From JAVVEH01 sp032251435 (GTDB taxonomy: Bacteria; Verrucomicrobiota; Lentisphaeria; Oligosphaerales; MVZH01), in assembly GCA_032251435.1 (NCBI GenBank), contig JAVVEH010000039.1, forward strand, positions 1-39,299: DNA of 39,299 nucleotides, in the 5' to 3' direction. The notes under the pieces are model-generated. The model searched no databases, was not told the origin of the DNA, and saw nothing but the letters and a program-made list of their open reading frames with translations. The stretch's first letter is position 1. Every line of letters starts with the position of its first letter. Both the position numbers and the translations under genes were made by a program. Shown here piece by piece: positions 16,475 through 24,725 of this stretch.

Positions 16475-17818
16475 TCACACATGCAGCACAGCTTCTTTGA
16501 GCGATTCGCTGACGGTGGGATGCGGGAAAACAATTTCCCGGACATCGGCGACGCAGAGTTCCAGTTCAACCATGGCCGCGGCTGAGGCGATAAATTCACC
16601 GCATTCGCCGCCAATCATGTGGACCCCGAGAACCTGCCCGTATGTTTCATCGGTCAGGACTTTCACTGTGCCGCTTTTACCGGCGTGTTCCACAATGAAC
16701 CGCCCGGCGATAGCCATCGGCACAACCGCCTTTTTGTAGGCGACGCCTTTTTCGTTCAGTTCTTCCTCCGTCGCTCCGACCTGAGCGACTTCCGGATGCG
16801 TGTAGATCACACTGGGGATGGCGCCGAACCGCATGCGGTCAGGAATACCAAACATATTATTCACGGCCACGATGCCTTCACGGGACGCGGAGTGCGCGAG
16901 CAGCAGGCGTCCGGTACAGTCACCGCAAGCCCACACCCCGGGAATGTTGGTTTTGCCGAAGTCATCCGTTTTGACACCCCGGCGATCAAAATCAATCCCG
17001 ACGGCTTCCAGGCCGATGTTTTCCAAAACCGGTTTGCGCCCGGTGGAATTGAGGATGTAGGTCGCTTCAAGACTCCGCTCCTCGCCTTTGGCATCCGTGT
17101 AGCTCACCCGGTTGGCCTCAATGCCGGTCACGTGACAGGACAGATTAAATGTCACTTTTTTGCGTTTCAGTTCCGACAGCAGTTTTTTCCGGATTTCCCC
17201 ATCGACAATCGGCGCGATATCCGGCATCATTTCGATCACTGTCACTTTGGTGCCGAATTCCGCGAAGAAGCAGGCGAATTCCAGGCCAATCACCCCGCCG
17301 CCAATGATGACCAGAGATTCTGGCAGGGAATCCAGATTCAGGATGCCCGTTGAATCCAAAACCGCCGCGGAGTCCGCGAGGCCGGGCATCGGCGGGGTCA
17401 TGGGCACGCTACCGGTGGCCAGCAGAATATTCGCGGCTTCATAGGTCTGACCATCGGCCTCGACCGAATGGCGGCCAGTCAGTGCCGCTTTGGCTTTGAT
17501 GACCTCCACGCCCGCGCCCTTCAGCATGGCGCTGACCCCTTTGATCAGGGTTGAGACAACCTGCTTTTTGCGGTCTTGAATGGCGGCCATATTCACTTTG
17601 GGATCAGACACGTCAATGCCGTATTTGTCCGCGTCTTTGCATTCACCATAAGCCTTGGCGCTGCGCAGGAATGTTTTGGTCGGGATACATCCCACATTCA
17701 GACAGGTCCCGCCGACCTCTTCTTTTTCAAAAAGAGCGACTTTTTTTCCCATTTTGGCCGCGTAAGCCGCGGCCTCGTATCCGCCCGGTCCGGCGCCGAT
17801 GATGATTAAGTCGTACAT
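16475..17818 (-). CDS. lpdA: dihydrolipoyl dehydrogenase (E3)
   Basis: Flavoprotein that reoxidises the E2 dihydrolipoyl arm with NAD+. It has the FAD motif IIIGAGPGGYEAA (6-18), the redox disulfide in GGTCLNVGCIPTK (Cys39, Cys44), and the NAD motif IIGGGVIGLEFA. Further motifs are NSTGRKPVLENIGLEAVG, ACGDCTGRLLLAHSASREG, and the C-terminal His-Pro pair in FPHPTVSESL. 447 residues, full length. ATG at 17818 is preceded by AAGGAAA. Second gene of the operon. The 125-bp gap to E2 is filled by repeat C. Confidence 0.97.
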   Translation of the reverse strand: MYDLIIIGAGPGGYEAAAYAAKMGKKVALFEKEEVGGTCLNVGCIPTKTFLRSAKAYGECKDADKYGIDVSDPKVNMAAIQDRKKQVVSTLIKGVSAMLKGAGVEVIKAKAALTGRHSVEADGQTYEAANILLATGSVPMTPPMPGLADSAAVLDSTGILNLDSLPESLVIIGGGVIGLEFACFFAEFGTKVTVIEMMPDIAPIVDGEIRKKLLSELKRKKVTFNLSCHVTGIEANRVSYTDAKGEERSLEATYILNSTGRKPVLENIGLEAVGIDFDRRGVKTDDFGKTNIPGVWACGDCTGRLLLAHSASREGIVAVNNMFGIPDRMRFGAIPSVIYTHPEVAQVGATEEELNEKGVAYKKAVVPMAIAGRFIVEHAGKSGTVKVLTDETYGQVLGVHMIGGECGEFIASAAAMVELELCVADVREIVFPHPTVSESLKEAVLHV

Positions 17819-17841
17819 GTTATTTCCTTGTTCAACGTTAG

Positions 17842-17933
17842 GAGGACACAGAGACGCAATGACTCAGTGACACTAAAATCCAACCCTGCTCGTCATTAAC
17901 TTGCGTCCTTGTGTCTCTGCGTTCTTTGTCCTC
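17842..17933. repeat. dispersed repeat copy C in the E2-E3 gap
   Basis: A 92-bp element starting GAGGACACAGAGACGCAATG and ending in GTTCTTTGTCCTC. The ends are imperfect inverted repeats built from octamers (ACAGAGAC, GCAATGAC, TCAGTGAC). It nearly fills the intergenic space, leaving the E3 ribosome site intact, and would fold in the operon mRNA. Confidence 0.78.
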
Positions 17934-17943
17934 TTTAACTGCC

Positions 17944-19356
17944 TTATCCCGCCACACAAACGAGAGCGAAGTTTTCGATCATGCTTTTCAACGTCGCCAG
18001 ATATCGGGCGCCGGGGGCGCCGTCCACCACCCGGTGATCGCACGTCAGACTGAAATGCATGACATCGCGGTATTCGATCCCGCCAGCCACCCGGACGGGT
18101 TTGAGGGACGTGCCGCCAACGCCGAGAATGGCGACCTGCGGGGCGTTGATCACCGGTGTGAAGGTGGTGATTCCCAAAGCGCCCAGGTTACTGACCGTGA
18201 ACGTTCCACCGCTGAGGTAATCGGGGTTCAAGCTGCCGCTGACCGCGTCTTTGGCCAGAGCACGGACCGCCTGTCCGAGTTCACCCAGGCTCATGCGGTT
18301 GGCTTGTTTGATCACCGGCACCATCAACCCGCGGGGGGTGTCACAGGCGAAGCCGATATTCACATCGCTGTATTGAGTGATGGTTTCACCGTCAAATTCC
18401 GCATTGAGTTCCGGGTGTTTGGCTAAGGCCTTGATCGCGGCGAACATCACCAGGTCGTTGATGCTGATTTTTCCCAGTCCGAGGAGCTCGGCCTTGGCTT
18501 TCAACTGCTGGCGTAATTCCAGAAGACTGGTGACATCAATCTCAGTGTTCAGCGTGTATTGCGCTTGAGAATGAAGGGATTCATGCAAGCGCCCGGCAAT
18601 GATTTTGCGGATGTTGGAGAGCTTGGTCTTGGTGACCGCGCCCGGCTCAGCCGGAAAAGCTTGGGCAGTTGTCTGGGTCACAGGAGAAGCTAGAGGAGAA
18701 GTGGCTGTGTCACCCGCCGGGGTTGCCTGTCTCATATCAGCGGCTGTAACCATACCGCCGACCCCGCTGCCCGCGGCGGGCGCGGAGAGACCTTCGGCAG
18801 CCATTTTGGCGGCGGCCGGTGATAGATGGGCGTTTTCGCGGTAGGCTTTTTCAACATCCGCCGCCATGACGCGGCCGCCCGCCCCGCTGCCGGCGATGGC
18901 CGGCATGTTGAATGGATGCTCAGCCAGAAACTTTTTCGCCCGGGGGCTAAGGGGAGCTGTGGACCCGGGTGCCACAGGCACTTTTTCTTCCATCGTTCGA
19001 CTGGTAACACCCTCCGCGATTTGCACAGGTTCAGGATCCGCAGGTATTTCAACCGGCGCTTCCGTGGGTTCCGCGGGAGCGTTGCCGCCTTCGGGCGCGA
19101 AGCCGGACACATCTTCGCCCTCAGCGCCGACAACACAGAGATTCACCAACACGGGAACCAAATCCCCTTCTTCCCAGAATTGAACCAGCATTTTTCCGGC
19201 GGCGGTGGATTCAATTTCGAAATTCGCCTTGTCGGTCTCGACTTCGCAAACGATATCACCAACGGCGACATCATCGCCGACCGCTTTGCTCCAGCTGGTG
19301 AGAATACACTCTTCGACCGTGTTTCCCTGTTTGGGAAGTATAATCGCTTCTGCCAT
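17944..19356 (-). CDS. dihydrolipoyl acyltransferase (E2) of a 2-oxoacid dehydrogenase complex
   Basis: Core of the complex. Residues 1-78 are a lipoyl domain, with Lys43 in VETDKANFEIES as the swinging-arm lysine, followed by an acidic Pro/Ala linker. Residues 136-172 (LSPRAKKFLAEHPF, GSGAGGRVMAADVEKAY) are a subunit-binding domain. Residues 178-210 (LSPAAAKMAAEGL, GSGVGGMVTAADMRQA) repeat the same pattern as a second, weaker one. Residues 241-470 are the CoA-acyltransferase domain with the active-site motif HRVVDG (His441, Asp445). ATG at 19356 has AAGGGGT upstream. Just before that, AAAGGCT-A-AGCCTTT (19373-19387) is a perfect dyad which could mask the ribosome site. First gene of E2-E3-E1, 141 bases downstream of deoR on the same strand. 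Confidence 0.95.
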   Translation of the reverse strand: MAEAIILPKQGNTVEECILTSWSKAVGDDVAVGDIVCEVETDKANFEIESTAAGKMLVQFWEEGDLVPVLVNLCVVGAEGEDVSGFAPEGGNAPAEPTEAPVEIPADPEPVQIAEGVTSRTMEEKVPVAPGSTAPLSPRAKKFLAEHPFNMPAIAGSGAGGRVMAADVEKAYRENAHLSPAAAKMAAEGLSAPAAGSGVGGMVTAADMRQATPAGDTATSPLASPVTQTTAQAFPAEPGAVTKTKLSNIRKIIAGRLHESLHSQAQYTLNTEIDVTSLLELRQQLKAKAELLGLGKISINDLVMFAAIKALAKHPELNAEFDGETITQYSDVNIGFACDTPRGLMVPVIKQANRMSLGELGQAVRALAKDAVSGSLNPDYLSGGTFTVSNLGALGITTFTPVINAPQVAILGVGGTSLKPVRVAGGIEYRDVMHFSLTCDHRVVDGAPGARYLATLKSMIENFALVCVAG

Positions 19357-19420
19357 GATTTTACCCCTTTTTAAAGGCTAAGCCTTTCAAATTCGTAGTC
19401 TTAAGAAAGTCTCTTCGACA

Positions 19421-19460
19421 GCCTTCGGTTGCTTTCGGAAGCTTTCGGTAGCTATCGATT
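19421..19460. promoter_or_regulatory. four 10-bp direct repeats upstream of the E2 gene
   Basis: Consecutive units GCCTTCGGTT, GCTTTCGGAA, GCTTTCGGTA and GCTATCGATT are spaced exactly one helical turn apart, 65-105 bp before the E2 start. This is the expected form of a multi-site operator on one DNA face; the adjacent DeoR protein is an obvious candidate binder. Confidence 0.6.
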
Positions 19461-19471
19461 TGTTTTTTGCA

Positions 19472-19490
19472 TTTTTACATGATGTAAAAA
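19472..19490. promoter_or_regulatory. perfect AT-rich dyad between deoR and E2
   Basis: TTTTTACAT-G-ATGTAAAAA, immediately after the deoR stop codon. It could be a weak terminator of deoR, which would leave E2 on its own promoter, or an operator half of the same control region. Confidence 0.5.
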
Positions 19491-19497
19491 AACGCCG

Positions 19498-20271
19498 CTA
19501 TTGACAAACCACCACGTTAATACCTTGTTCCTCCAACTCGCTGCGGAGCGACGGAGCGATCGCATCCGTGACCAGCGTGTCCACGCTGGTCACGTCGCCG
19601 CTGCGGGCGAAGGAGGATATCCCCAGTTTGCTGCTGTCCGCCAGCAGGATCACTTGGCTACTCCGCTTCATGATCTGATTTTTGGTGTAGGCTTCGTTCG
19701 GATCGGTGGTCGTCATGCCGTCGGCGATCGTAAACCCGATCGTCCCCATAAACGCTTTGTCGATATTTAACGCCTGAATAATCTCCGCGGTCAACGGGCC
19801 GACCAACGTGCGGCTGATGGCCCGGAACTCGCCGCCGACCAGCACCAGCCGGTGCTTGGTGTTCATCAAATTCGCCGCGGCCATAATGGAGTTGGTGACA
19901 ATCGTCAAATGCCGACGTTTATCCAAATGGCGTGTCAGTCCCAACACCGTGCTGCCGCCATCAAGATAAATCGTGTCATGATCGTTGATCAGTTCGAACG
20001 CCGCCGCGGCGATGCTTTCCTTCTCTTCCGAGTGCTGACTTTCCTTGTCCGAAAACAGCGGTTCCACCCGCTGATTCCGCGCCAGCGTGGCGCCGCCCCG
20101 GACGCGCCGCAGCAGCCCGCGCTCATCCATGCTCTGCAAATCGCGGCGCACCGTCGCTTCGGACACGTTCAAAGCCTGGCACAACTCCTGGACCGAACGG
20201 GTGCCAGCCTGCCGAAGCTGACGCAGGATCTGTTCTTCACGTTCCGCGGTCAATAGTTTATGCGCGTTCAT
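19498..20271 (-). CDS. DeoR-family transcriptional regulator
   Basis: The N-terminal winged helix-turn-helix (residues 8-60) has the DeoR fingerprint VQELCQALNVSEATVRRDLQ and the GLLRRVRGGA tail. The C-terminal sensor domain (DeoRC, from about residue 80) shows IYLDGGSTVLGLTRHL, the NSIMAAANLM site, LVGGEFR and DKAFMGTIGF. Relatives bind phosphorylated sugars or sugar alcohols. 257 residues, full length. ATG at 20271 without a clear ribosome site. It sits directly upstream of, and co-directional with, the 2-oxoacid dehydrogenase genes and is divergent from a PEP-CTERM gene. Helix-phased repeats lie on both sides of it, consistent with autoregulation and control of the operon. Confidence 0.94.
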   Translation of the reverse strand: MNAHKLLTAEREEQILRQLRQAGTRSVQELCQALNVSEATVRRDLQSMDERGLLRRVRGGATLARNQRVEPLFSDKESQHSEEKESIAAAAFELINDHDTIYLDGGSTVLGLTRHLDKRRHLTIVTNSIMAAANLMNTKHRLVLVGGEFRAISRTLVGPLTAEIIQALNIDKAFMGTIGFTIADGMTTTDPNEAYTKNQIMKRSSQVILLADSSKLGISSFARSGDVTSVDTLVTDAIAPSLRSELEEQGINVVVCQ

Positions 20272-20300
20272 GCCAATACAATAATCGAAAACAATCAGAT

Positions 20301-20350
20301 TTCAATGCGATTTTATCATTTTTAATCATTTTCAATCATTTTTAAGCAAT
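20301..20350. promoter_or_regulatory. 10-bp phased direct repeats upstream of deoR
   Basis: Units TTCAATGCGA, TTTTATCATT, TTTAATCATT, TTCAATCATT and TTTAAGCAAT follow one another without gaps, 30-80 bp upstream of the deoR start. The spacing is one helical turn. It may be a regulator array or a phased A/T-tract bend. Confidence 0.6.
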
Positions 20351-20542
20351 CATATGGAGACGCGGACTCTTTCTTTAACGTGAAAACTTGGCTCATCGCC
20401 AAGGCAAAAAAAGTTCCCCGCTGATCCGCGGAGAAGCTTGGCTGGAATCTGGATTAAAGCTGTCGAAGAAATTAACATTAATTTACATTTTTTCACGCTG
20501 ATACGAGCGGAAAAAACCATTTGTGCGGCCTTTTTACCATCC

Positions 20543-20596
20543 GTGTAAAATTAATGTGAAATTTATCTTGACTTTCGTCAAAAGTGTCGCTAAATT
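20543..20596 (+). promoter_or_regulatory. promoter with extended upstream element for PEP-CTERM gene 1
   Basis: TTGACT (20568-20573), 17-bp spacer, TAAATT (20591-20596). The 30 bases 20543-20572 match the corresponding bases of the second PEP-CTERM promoter at 24 positions without a gap, including ATCTTGAC. The leader is about 50 bases. Confidence 0.78.
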
Positions 20597-20653
20597 CTTT
20601 TACGTATCGATTTCGCGTTCCGCGTTAAAACATGATAAAAAATGGAGAATGAA

Positions 20654-21601
20654 ATGAAAACAAGAACCGTGAAAACTCTCTCAATCGGACTGTTTACCGG
20701 TATGGCCCTGACCGCTTCGGCGGCGAACACTCTTATTAGTGGTGACCTCTCGGTCGGAACCAACTGGGATACGGGGGCTCCGACAACTATTGGCAATATT
20801 GGGATCATTGATGCCGACAACACCGCGCCAAACAATGGGATTATGACTTCGACCGCCCTCATCGGTCTTTACATCGAGCAGACCGGTGGACTTGTCTCTG
20901 CTTCCGGAATCACCCAGACGCTGGACACTACTCAGTATGAAATCAGCGGGGGTAATATGAACATCAACGGTCTTGTGCTTACGAACGCCGCTTCATTACT
21001 CATCAGCGGCGGGGACGTAGCCCTGGGTAGTTCCGGCAACCCACGTTCCATCACGATCACTGCTGGTAGTTTTACGATTACCAGCGGAACTTTAGCTGTG
21101 TCCAATGACATCGCTGTGAGTAGTGCGGGTACGGAATCTGACAAAGTTTACAATTTTGATGGCGGCATTGTCACTGTTGTGGATGACATGGCAAATAGCT
21201 TCCAAGCTGACGGAACCTTCAATTTTTCGGGCAGCACTTCTGTGACAGTTGGAGGCCAGTTTGGTGCAGACCAGGCAGCCAACCGGTTGGTGAATATCGG
21301 TTTAGGAACCGGGTCCCTTACTACAGGAACTCTGGAAACACGGAACATGTTCATCGACTGGACATCCGATTCGCTGTTCTCCTTAACGGCCACCTCGATT
21401 GTTCAAGCGGGTGCTGCGTCCTCCTGGCAGAATCTTTGGGATGCTGGCAGACTGACAGTCGATGGCATCCAGGACGGTACGTTTGAAGAAAATTTCCTGA
21501 TTGTCGGTAATACCCTCACTTTCAACAATATCCCCGAGCCCTCCAGCTTCCTGATCATGGGGCTGGCCGGGCTGGGTGTGATCCGTCGCCGCCGCCGGTA
21601 G
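20654..21601 (+). CDS. PEP-CTERM sorting-domain surface protein
   Basis: The 315-residue protein has an N-terminal signal peptide ending near TASAA. A repetitive beta-rich body (GDLSVGTNWDTGAP, ISGGNMNINGLV, ISGGDVALGSSG, VGGQFGADQ) follows that reads like a beta-helix. The C-terminal sorting signal has PEPSSF, a hydrophobic helix (LIMGLAGLGVI) and RRRRR. Such proteins are processed by exosortase and delivered to the outer surface or extracellular matrix. No exosortase is in the window. Start ATG 20654 follows GGAG at ideal spacing, although an in-frame ATG lies four codons upstream. Promoter and terminator are both visible, so it is monocistronic. Its NWDxGxP opening is shared with the second PEP-CTERM protein (NWDNGLP), so the two are paralogues. 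Confidence 0.92.
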   Translation: MKTRTVKTLSIGLFTGMALTASAANTLISGDLSVGTNWDTGAPTTIGNIGIIDADNTAPNNGIMTSTALIGLYIEQTGGLVSASGITQTLDTTQYEISGGNMNINGLVLTNAASLLISGGDVALGSSGNPRSITITAGSFTITSGTLAVSNDIAVSSAGTESDKVYNFDGGIVTVVDDMANSFQADGTFNFSGSTSVTVGGQFGADQAANRLVNIGLGTGSLTTGTLETRNMFIDWTSDSLFSLTATSIVQAGAASSWQNLWDAGRLTVDGIQDGTFEENFLIVGNTLTFNNIPEPSSFLIMGLAGLGVIRRRRR

Positions 21602-21637
21602 CGGACGGTTTACGTCACAGGCTTTTTAACGTACGAG

Positions 21638-21683
21638 AAGCGCGGTGCGGGTGCGATTCCCACATCGCGCTTTCTTGTTTCTT
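21638..21683 (+). terminator. terminator of PEP-CTERM gene 1
   Basis: AAGCGCG pairs with CGCGCTT and continues inward with a G-T wobble and GGG/CCC pairs, about 13 pairs with one mismatch around a TGCGATT loop. TCTTGTTTCTT follows. The next hairpin (CCCGGC-GCGT-GCCGGG, 21684-21699) may serve the convergent hydrolase transcript. Confidence 0.65.
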
Positions 21684-21757
21684 CCCGGCGCGTGCCGGGT
21701 CAGTCCGTCGTTTGCCAGGCACTGTCAACTGTCCTCCACGACCAGCCCGGCTTTCAT

Positions 21758-22804
21758 CTACAACACACTGCCCAGGACATCCATCAGAGTTCCTTGTTCT
21801 TTCAGATACCCGGGGAGATTATGAACGCCGCACCCCTCGTGAACGATGGGGGTGATGATGTCGGGCAGGCGGCCGCACTGGACGACATCGCTGTCGCCGC
21901 CGCCGCGATGGATGCGGATCTGTTTGCCGGCTGCCCAGGCGGCGGTGAGGTTTTCGGCGAGCCGTTTCCGATAGGTCTGGTTGACCTCTTCCGGGACTCC
22001 CTGCTTGGGGATGATCGTCTGCGGACAGAAGGCCAGCACCGCGTCGGCGCGCGTGGCATACAGGCAGGCCCCGGAGCCCCCCATGGAATTCCCGAGGAAG
22101 CAGACCTTCCTGTAAGGTGTCTCCGCTTTGAGCTTGCCAATGTGCTTGTCCAGCATCCGCGTGTAGTACCCGTAGCCATTCCATTTTCCTTCCGGGCCCT
22201 GCATATACCAGGACCGATGGGGATCCAGGATGTGGAGCTGATCGACATGGCCGAGTCTGGCGATGCTCTTTTTGAATTCCGGAAAGCAGACCATGCCGGC
22301 GAACACCACGTAAAGGGCGTCGGCCGGGGCGTCGGCTTTGACGAACATCGGATCCCGCACGGTCAGACCACCGTGAATGGCTTTGTCCAGGGCGTTGGTG
22401 AAAGCGACATAGGTCGCCATGGATGTTTCGTCGGCGATCAGCTTCAGCTTCTCCTGCAGCGACTTGATGGCCACATCGACGGGGTGCTCCGACTTGAACA
22501 TGTCAAAGATAATTTTTTCCTCCCTCAACGGAATGTCGTCCGCAGTGAAGGTCGATGCGAGTTTGCTTCCGAATACGGGAAACAGCTTCTCCCGGATCAA
22601 GTTGATGGGTTTGGTTCCCTCGTCCGGATTGAAGCCTTCGTTCACGGCGGCGAAGCCCTGCCGGAGAATTTCCTCCAGTTTTTCTGTACAAGTCCGGGCA
22701 AACGCGTACAGCTCTTCGTGGCTCAATCGGGCGAGAAAGACCTCGGCCTCACTGACAAAGCGGGTGGGTGCATCGTGTTCTGTCATATGGATCTCGCTAG
22801 TCAT
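21758..22804 (-). CDS. alpha/beta-hydrolase-fold protein, probable esterase
   Basis: The C-terminal half contains a nucleophile elbow FLGNSMGGSGACLYA (Ser240), followed by an acidic candidate in RGGGDSDVVQ and a histidine in GVHNLPGYL, in the order Ser-Asp-His of the fold. The N-terminal 150 residues are helical (SEAEVFLARLSHEELYAFA) and not recognised. No signal peptide. The substrate is unknown; position at the end of a sulfatase/glycosidase run suggests deacylation of a carbohydrate. Its ATG overlaps the stop of the GH43-like gene as ATGA, so the two are translationally coupled. 348 residues; a second ATG six codons later is possible. Confidence 0.7.
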   Translation of the reverse strand: MTSEIHMTEHDAPTRFVSEAEVFLARLSHEELYAFARTCTEKLEEILRQGFAAVNEGFNPDEGTKPINLIREKLFPVFGSKLASTFTADDIPLREEKIIFDMFKSEHPVDVAIKSLQEKLKLIADETSMATYVAFTNALDKAIHGGLTVRDPMFVKADAPADALYVVFAGMVCFPEFKKSIARLGHVDQLHILDPHRSWYMQGPEGKWNGYGYYTRMLDKHIGKLKAETPYRKVCFLGNSMGGSGACLYATRADAVLAFCPQTIIPKQGVPEEVNQTYRKRLAENLTAAWAAGKQIRIHRGGGDSDVVQCGRLPDIITPIVHEGCGVHNLPGYLKEQGTLMDVLGSVL

Positions 22805-23841
22805 ACAGTGTCGACCATTGTAAGTGGAATGGCGATGTTCCAGGATCGTTTTCCTTTGTGGAACCCGCCGCCGCCATCCATCACGGCGAAGAAAAGTGTT
22901 GTCAATTTGTCATCCTCCACATAGGGAAACACGCGTTCCATTTGACCGAAAAAGCCGGTCTCGCCATCTTCCCAGACGATTTCCTTGGAATAGGCTTTGG
23001 GGGAGGCATCCACTTCCCAATCGATCCCATTGTCCGAGTGGCAGAGAATGCCGGCGTGTTTTTCGCCGCTGATCGCGCCGCTCATATCCTTGGCCAGCAT
23101 GTGGTAGCCTTGGTTGTCAAGCCACATGGACGGATCCTCGATCACGCCCACATTGCCGGGGCCGAACAGCGGTTTCTCGTTCACCACGGTGTAGGGACCC
23201 AGATAATGCGGCGCTTTGGCGATGCCGATGGTCATTTCCCCATGGGTGTCTCCCTCATGGGCCCTGGCTTTGAACATGAGCAGCACCGATCCGTCCGCAT
23301 GCACGACGGCAGAAGGATTGCTGGTGAGAAAACTGTAGAAGGTGCCGGGCCGGGTCGGAAGAATCGGCTCGTCCTGCCGGATCCAGGGGCCGTAGGGGGA
23401 GTCGGCAACGGCCACACCCACCCGCTTGTTGGCCCGGCCGACGATGCAGTGCTTGGATCCTGTGTCCTGGCGTTCCGCATCAAAAAAGGATTCAAAGGGG
23501 TGGGTCGACCCCATGTAGAAGAGAAGATAGGTGTCCCCGTGGCGCACCACCTTCGGATTATGGGTTGACTGCCCATCCCAATACTGAGCGCCCCGCTTGC
23601 CGAGGGCCACGTCGCTGAAGGTGTAGGGGCCCGTCACCTTTTCAGCCGTGCAATGGGCAATTTCACAATCCGTCATCCAGCCTGGATGAAACGGCAGTTC
23701 CCTACTCCAGCGGGAGACATACATGTGGTACAGCCCGTCGTCCGCCTTCACAACGGTGCTGCCCCACACCCAGAAGTTTTCGTCCTGATAACCATTGTCG
23801 CGGGGAACGCGGTCAATCCGGCGATGAATTTCATTTCTCAT
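22801..23841 (-). CDS. GH43/GH117-like five-bladed propeller glycoside hydrolase
   Basis: The 346-residue protein shows the repeating pattern of GH43-type propellers: WGSTVVKADDGLYHMYVSRW, HNPKVVRHGDTYLLFYMGS, VGVAVADSPYGPW, TSNPSAVVHADGSVLLMFK and VIEDPSMWLDNQGYHMLAKD. The Asp in EDPSMW and the acidic residues near the first blade are candidate catalytic groups, but the exact family (GH43, GH117 or GH130-like) cannot be fixed by eye. No signal peptide, so it probably acts in the cytoplasm. It begins 13 bases after the lipoprotein stop and overlaps the next gene by four bases. Confidence 0.72.
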   Translation of the reverse strand: MRNEIHRRIDRVPRDNGYQDENFWVWGSTVVKADDGLYHMYVSRWSRELPFHPGWMTDCEIAHCTAEKVTGPYTFSDVALGKRGAQYWDGQSTHNPKVVRHGDTYLLFYMGSTHPFESFFDAERQDTGSKHCIVGRANKRVGVAVADSPYGPWIRQDEPILPTRPGTFYSFLTSNPSAVVHADGSVLLMFKARAHEGDTHGEMTIGIAKAPHYLGPYTVVNEKPLFGPGNVGVIEDPSMWLDNQGYHMLAKDMSGAISGEKHAGILCHSDNGIDWEVDASPKAYSKEIVWEDGETGFFGQMERVFPYVEDDKLTTLFFAVMDGGGGFHKGKRSWNIAIPLTMVDTV

Positions 23842-23854
23842 CAGGGGGGATCTT

Positions 23855-24667
23855 TCAGAGACGTTCGACTTTGAAATCGCGGAAAATAATCTTGTGGCCT
23901 CCCATGAGGCGAATGCCGATCCTCCCTTTATCGACCAACTTCAGCCGTCTGTTTTTCATGACATTTTGATCCGTCAGATCCCAAGCGTGGTCCACCACAG
24001 ACTTGCCGGTCTCGGCATCCGTGACGCGCAGCAGAATTGAGTCCCTGCGCTTTTCCACTAGAACATGGAGTTCCCGGCCTATCTGCATGCCCTTGTTTTC
24101 GCCTCTTGGCAGGAACTCGCTTTCAAGCTTGTTTCCCTCACTGTCGTTCCAAGGGTACCGTTTGCACCGTATTTCGTCACGCAGGCTCAGGCCGATCAGA
24201 TTCATGCAATTAAAGTATTTGTCCATGCTGGCGACTTCCCGGAGATCTCTCCAGGCGTAGATGTCCTCGACGTACGGATCCGTGCCGATGCCCCGGGCCT
24301 GAACGTAAATCAGTTTCTGCCAGCCGCAATCTGGAAGTTGGGTGAACGTATAGCTGATGCGGATATCGCCGTCGAACTCCCGCCGGGTCCAGAGGACGGC
24401 GTGCCGGGCGTCGAAGGCGGCCCGGTCCACGCGTTTGTCGACATCGCTCGCGGTCGTCAGGAAGGCGAGTCCGCCCTCACGGTGTTCGAGGACGGCGTTT
24501 TTGCCGTCGAGGAACCAGTTCTTCCGCCAGGTCTCAGTCATCGGATCCTCAAAGAGGACCTGAGCGCTGTCTTTGTTCATATCCTGTGCCTCCGGTGATT
24601 GCGTTTTCGTGCAGGATGCCATTGTGGCCACCGCACCAGCCGCCGCTATAGCATAAAGAGTTTTCAT
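23855..24667 (-). CDS. lipoprotein with DUF1961-like concanavalin-type domain
   Basis: The N-terminus MKTLYAIAAAGAVATMASC is a lipoprotein signal with Cys19 as the lipidated residue. The rest (DPMTETWRKNWFLDGKNAVLEH, ISYTFTQLPDCGWQKLIYVQARG, KGRIGIRLMGGHKIIFRDFKVERL) is a beta-sandwich pattern that I associate with DUF1961/3-keto-disaccharide-hydrolase-like domains found in polysaccharide loci. Catalysis or binding of a glycan outside the cytoplasmic membrane is a reasonable guess. 270 residues; GGAG upstream of ATG 24667. It lies between the GH29-like and GH43-like genes in the same run. Confidence 0.68.
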   Translation of the reverse strand: MKTLYAIAAAGAVATMASCTKTQSPEAQDMNKDSAQVLFEDPMTETWRKNWFLDGKNAVLEHREGGLAFLTTASDVDKRVDRAAFDARHAVLWTRREFDGDIRISYTFTQLPDCGWQKLIYVQARGIGTDPYVEDIYAWRDLREVASMDKYFNCMNLIGLSLRDEIRCKRYPWNDSEGNKLESEFLPRGENKGMQIGRELHVLVEKRRDSILLRVTDAETGKSVVDHAWDLTDQNVMKNRRLKLVDKGRIGIRLMGGHKIIFRDFKVERL

Positions 24668-24725
24668 GATGTTTTCTCCGAAACTGTCCGTTCTGTCAAG
24701 ATCTTTCAGTGATAATAAAAACGGC

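Larger units (their letters stand above)
20272..20653. other. divergent regulatory region between deoR and the PEP-CTERM gene
   Basis: A 382-bp AT-rich gap without a gene. It holds the 10-bp phased repeats at 20301-20350, the plus-strand promoter at 20543-20596, and a minus-strand stretch around 20466-20500 that resembles the upstream part of that promoter in inverted orientation. Confidence 0.6.

Noticed and set aside
21638..21683. tRNA remnant (T-arm-like GGGTGCGATTCCCAC)
   Set aside because: The T loop lacks TTC, there are no D or anticodon arms upstream, and the stem plus T-rich tail fits a terminator better.
21692..22924. 410-codon plus-strand open frame
   Set aside because: Antisense to the hydrolase and the end of the GH43-like gene; no recognisable product.
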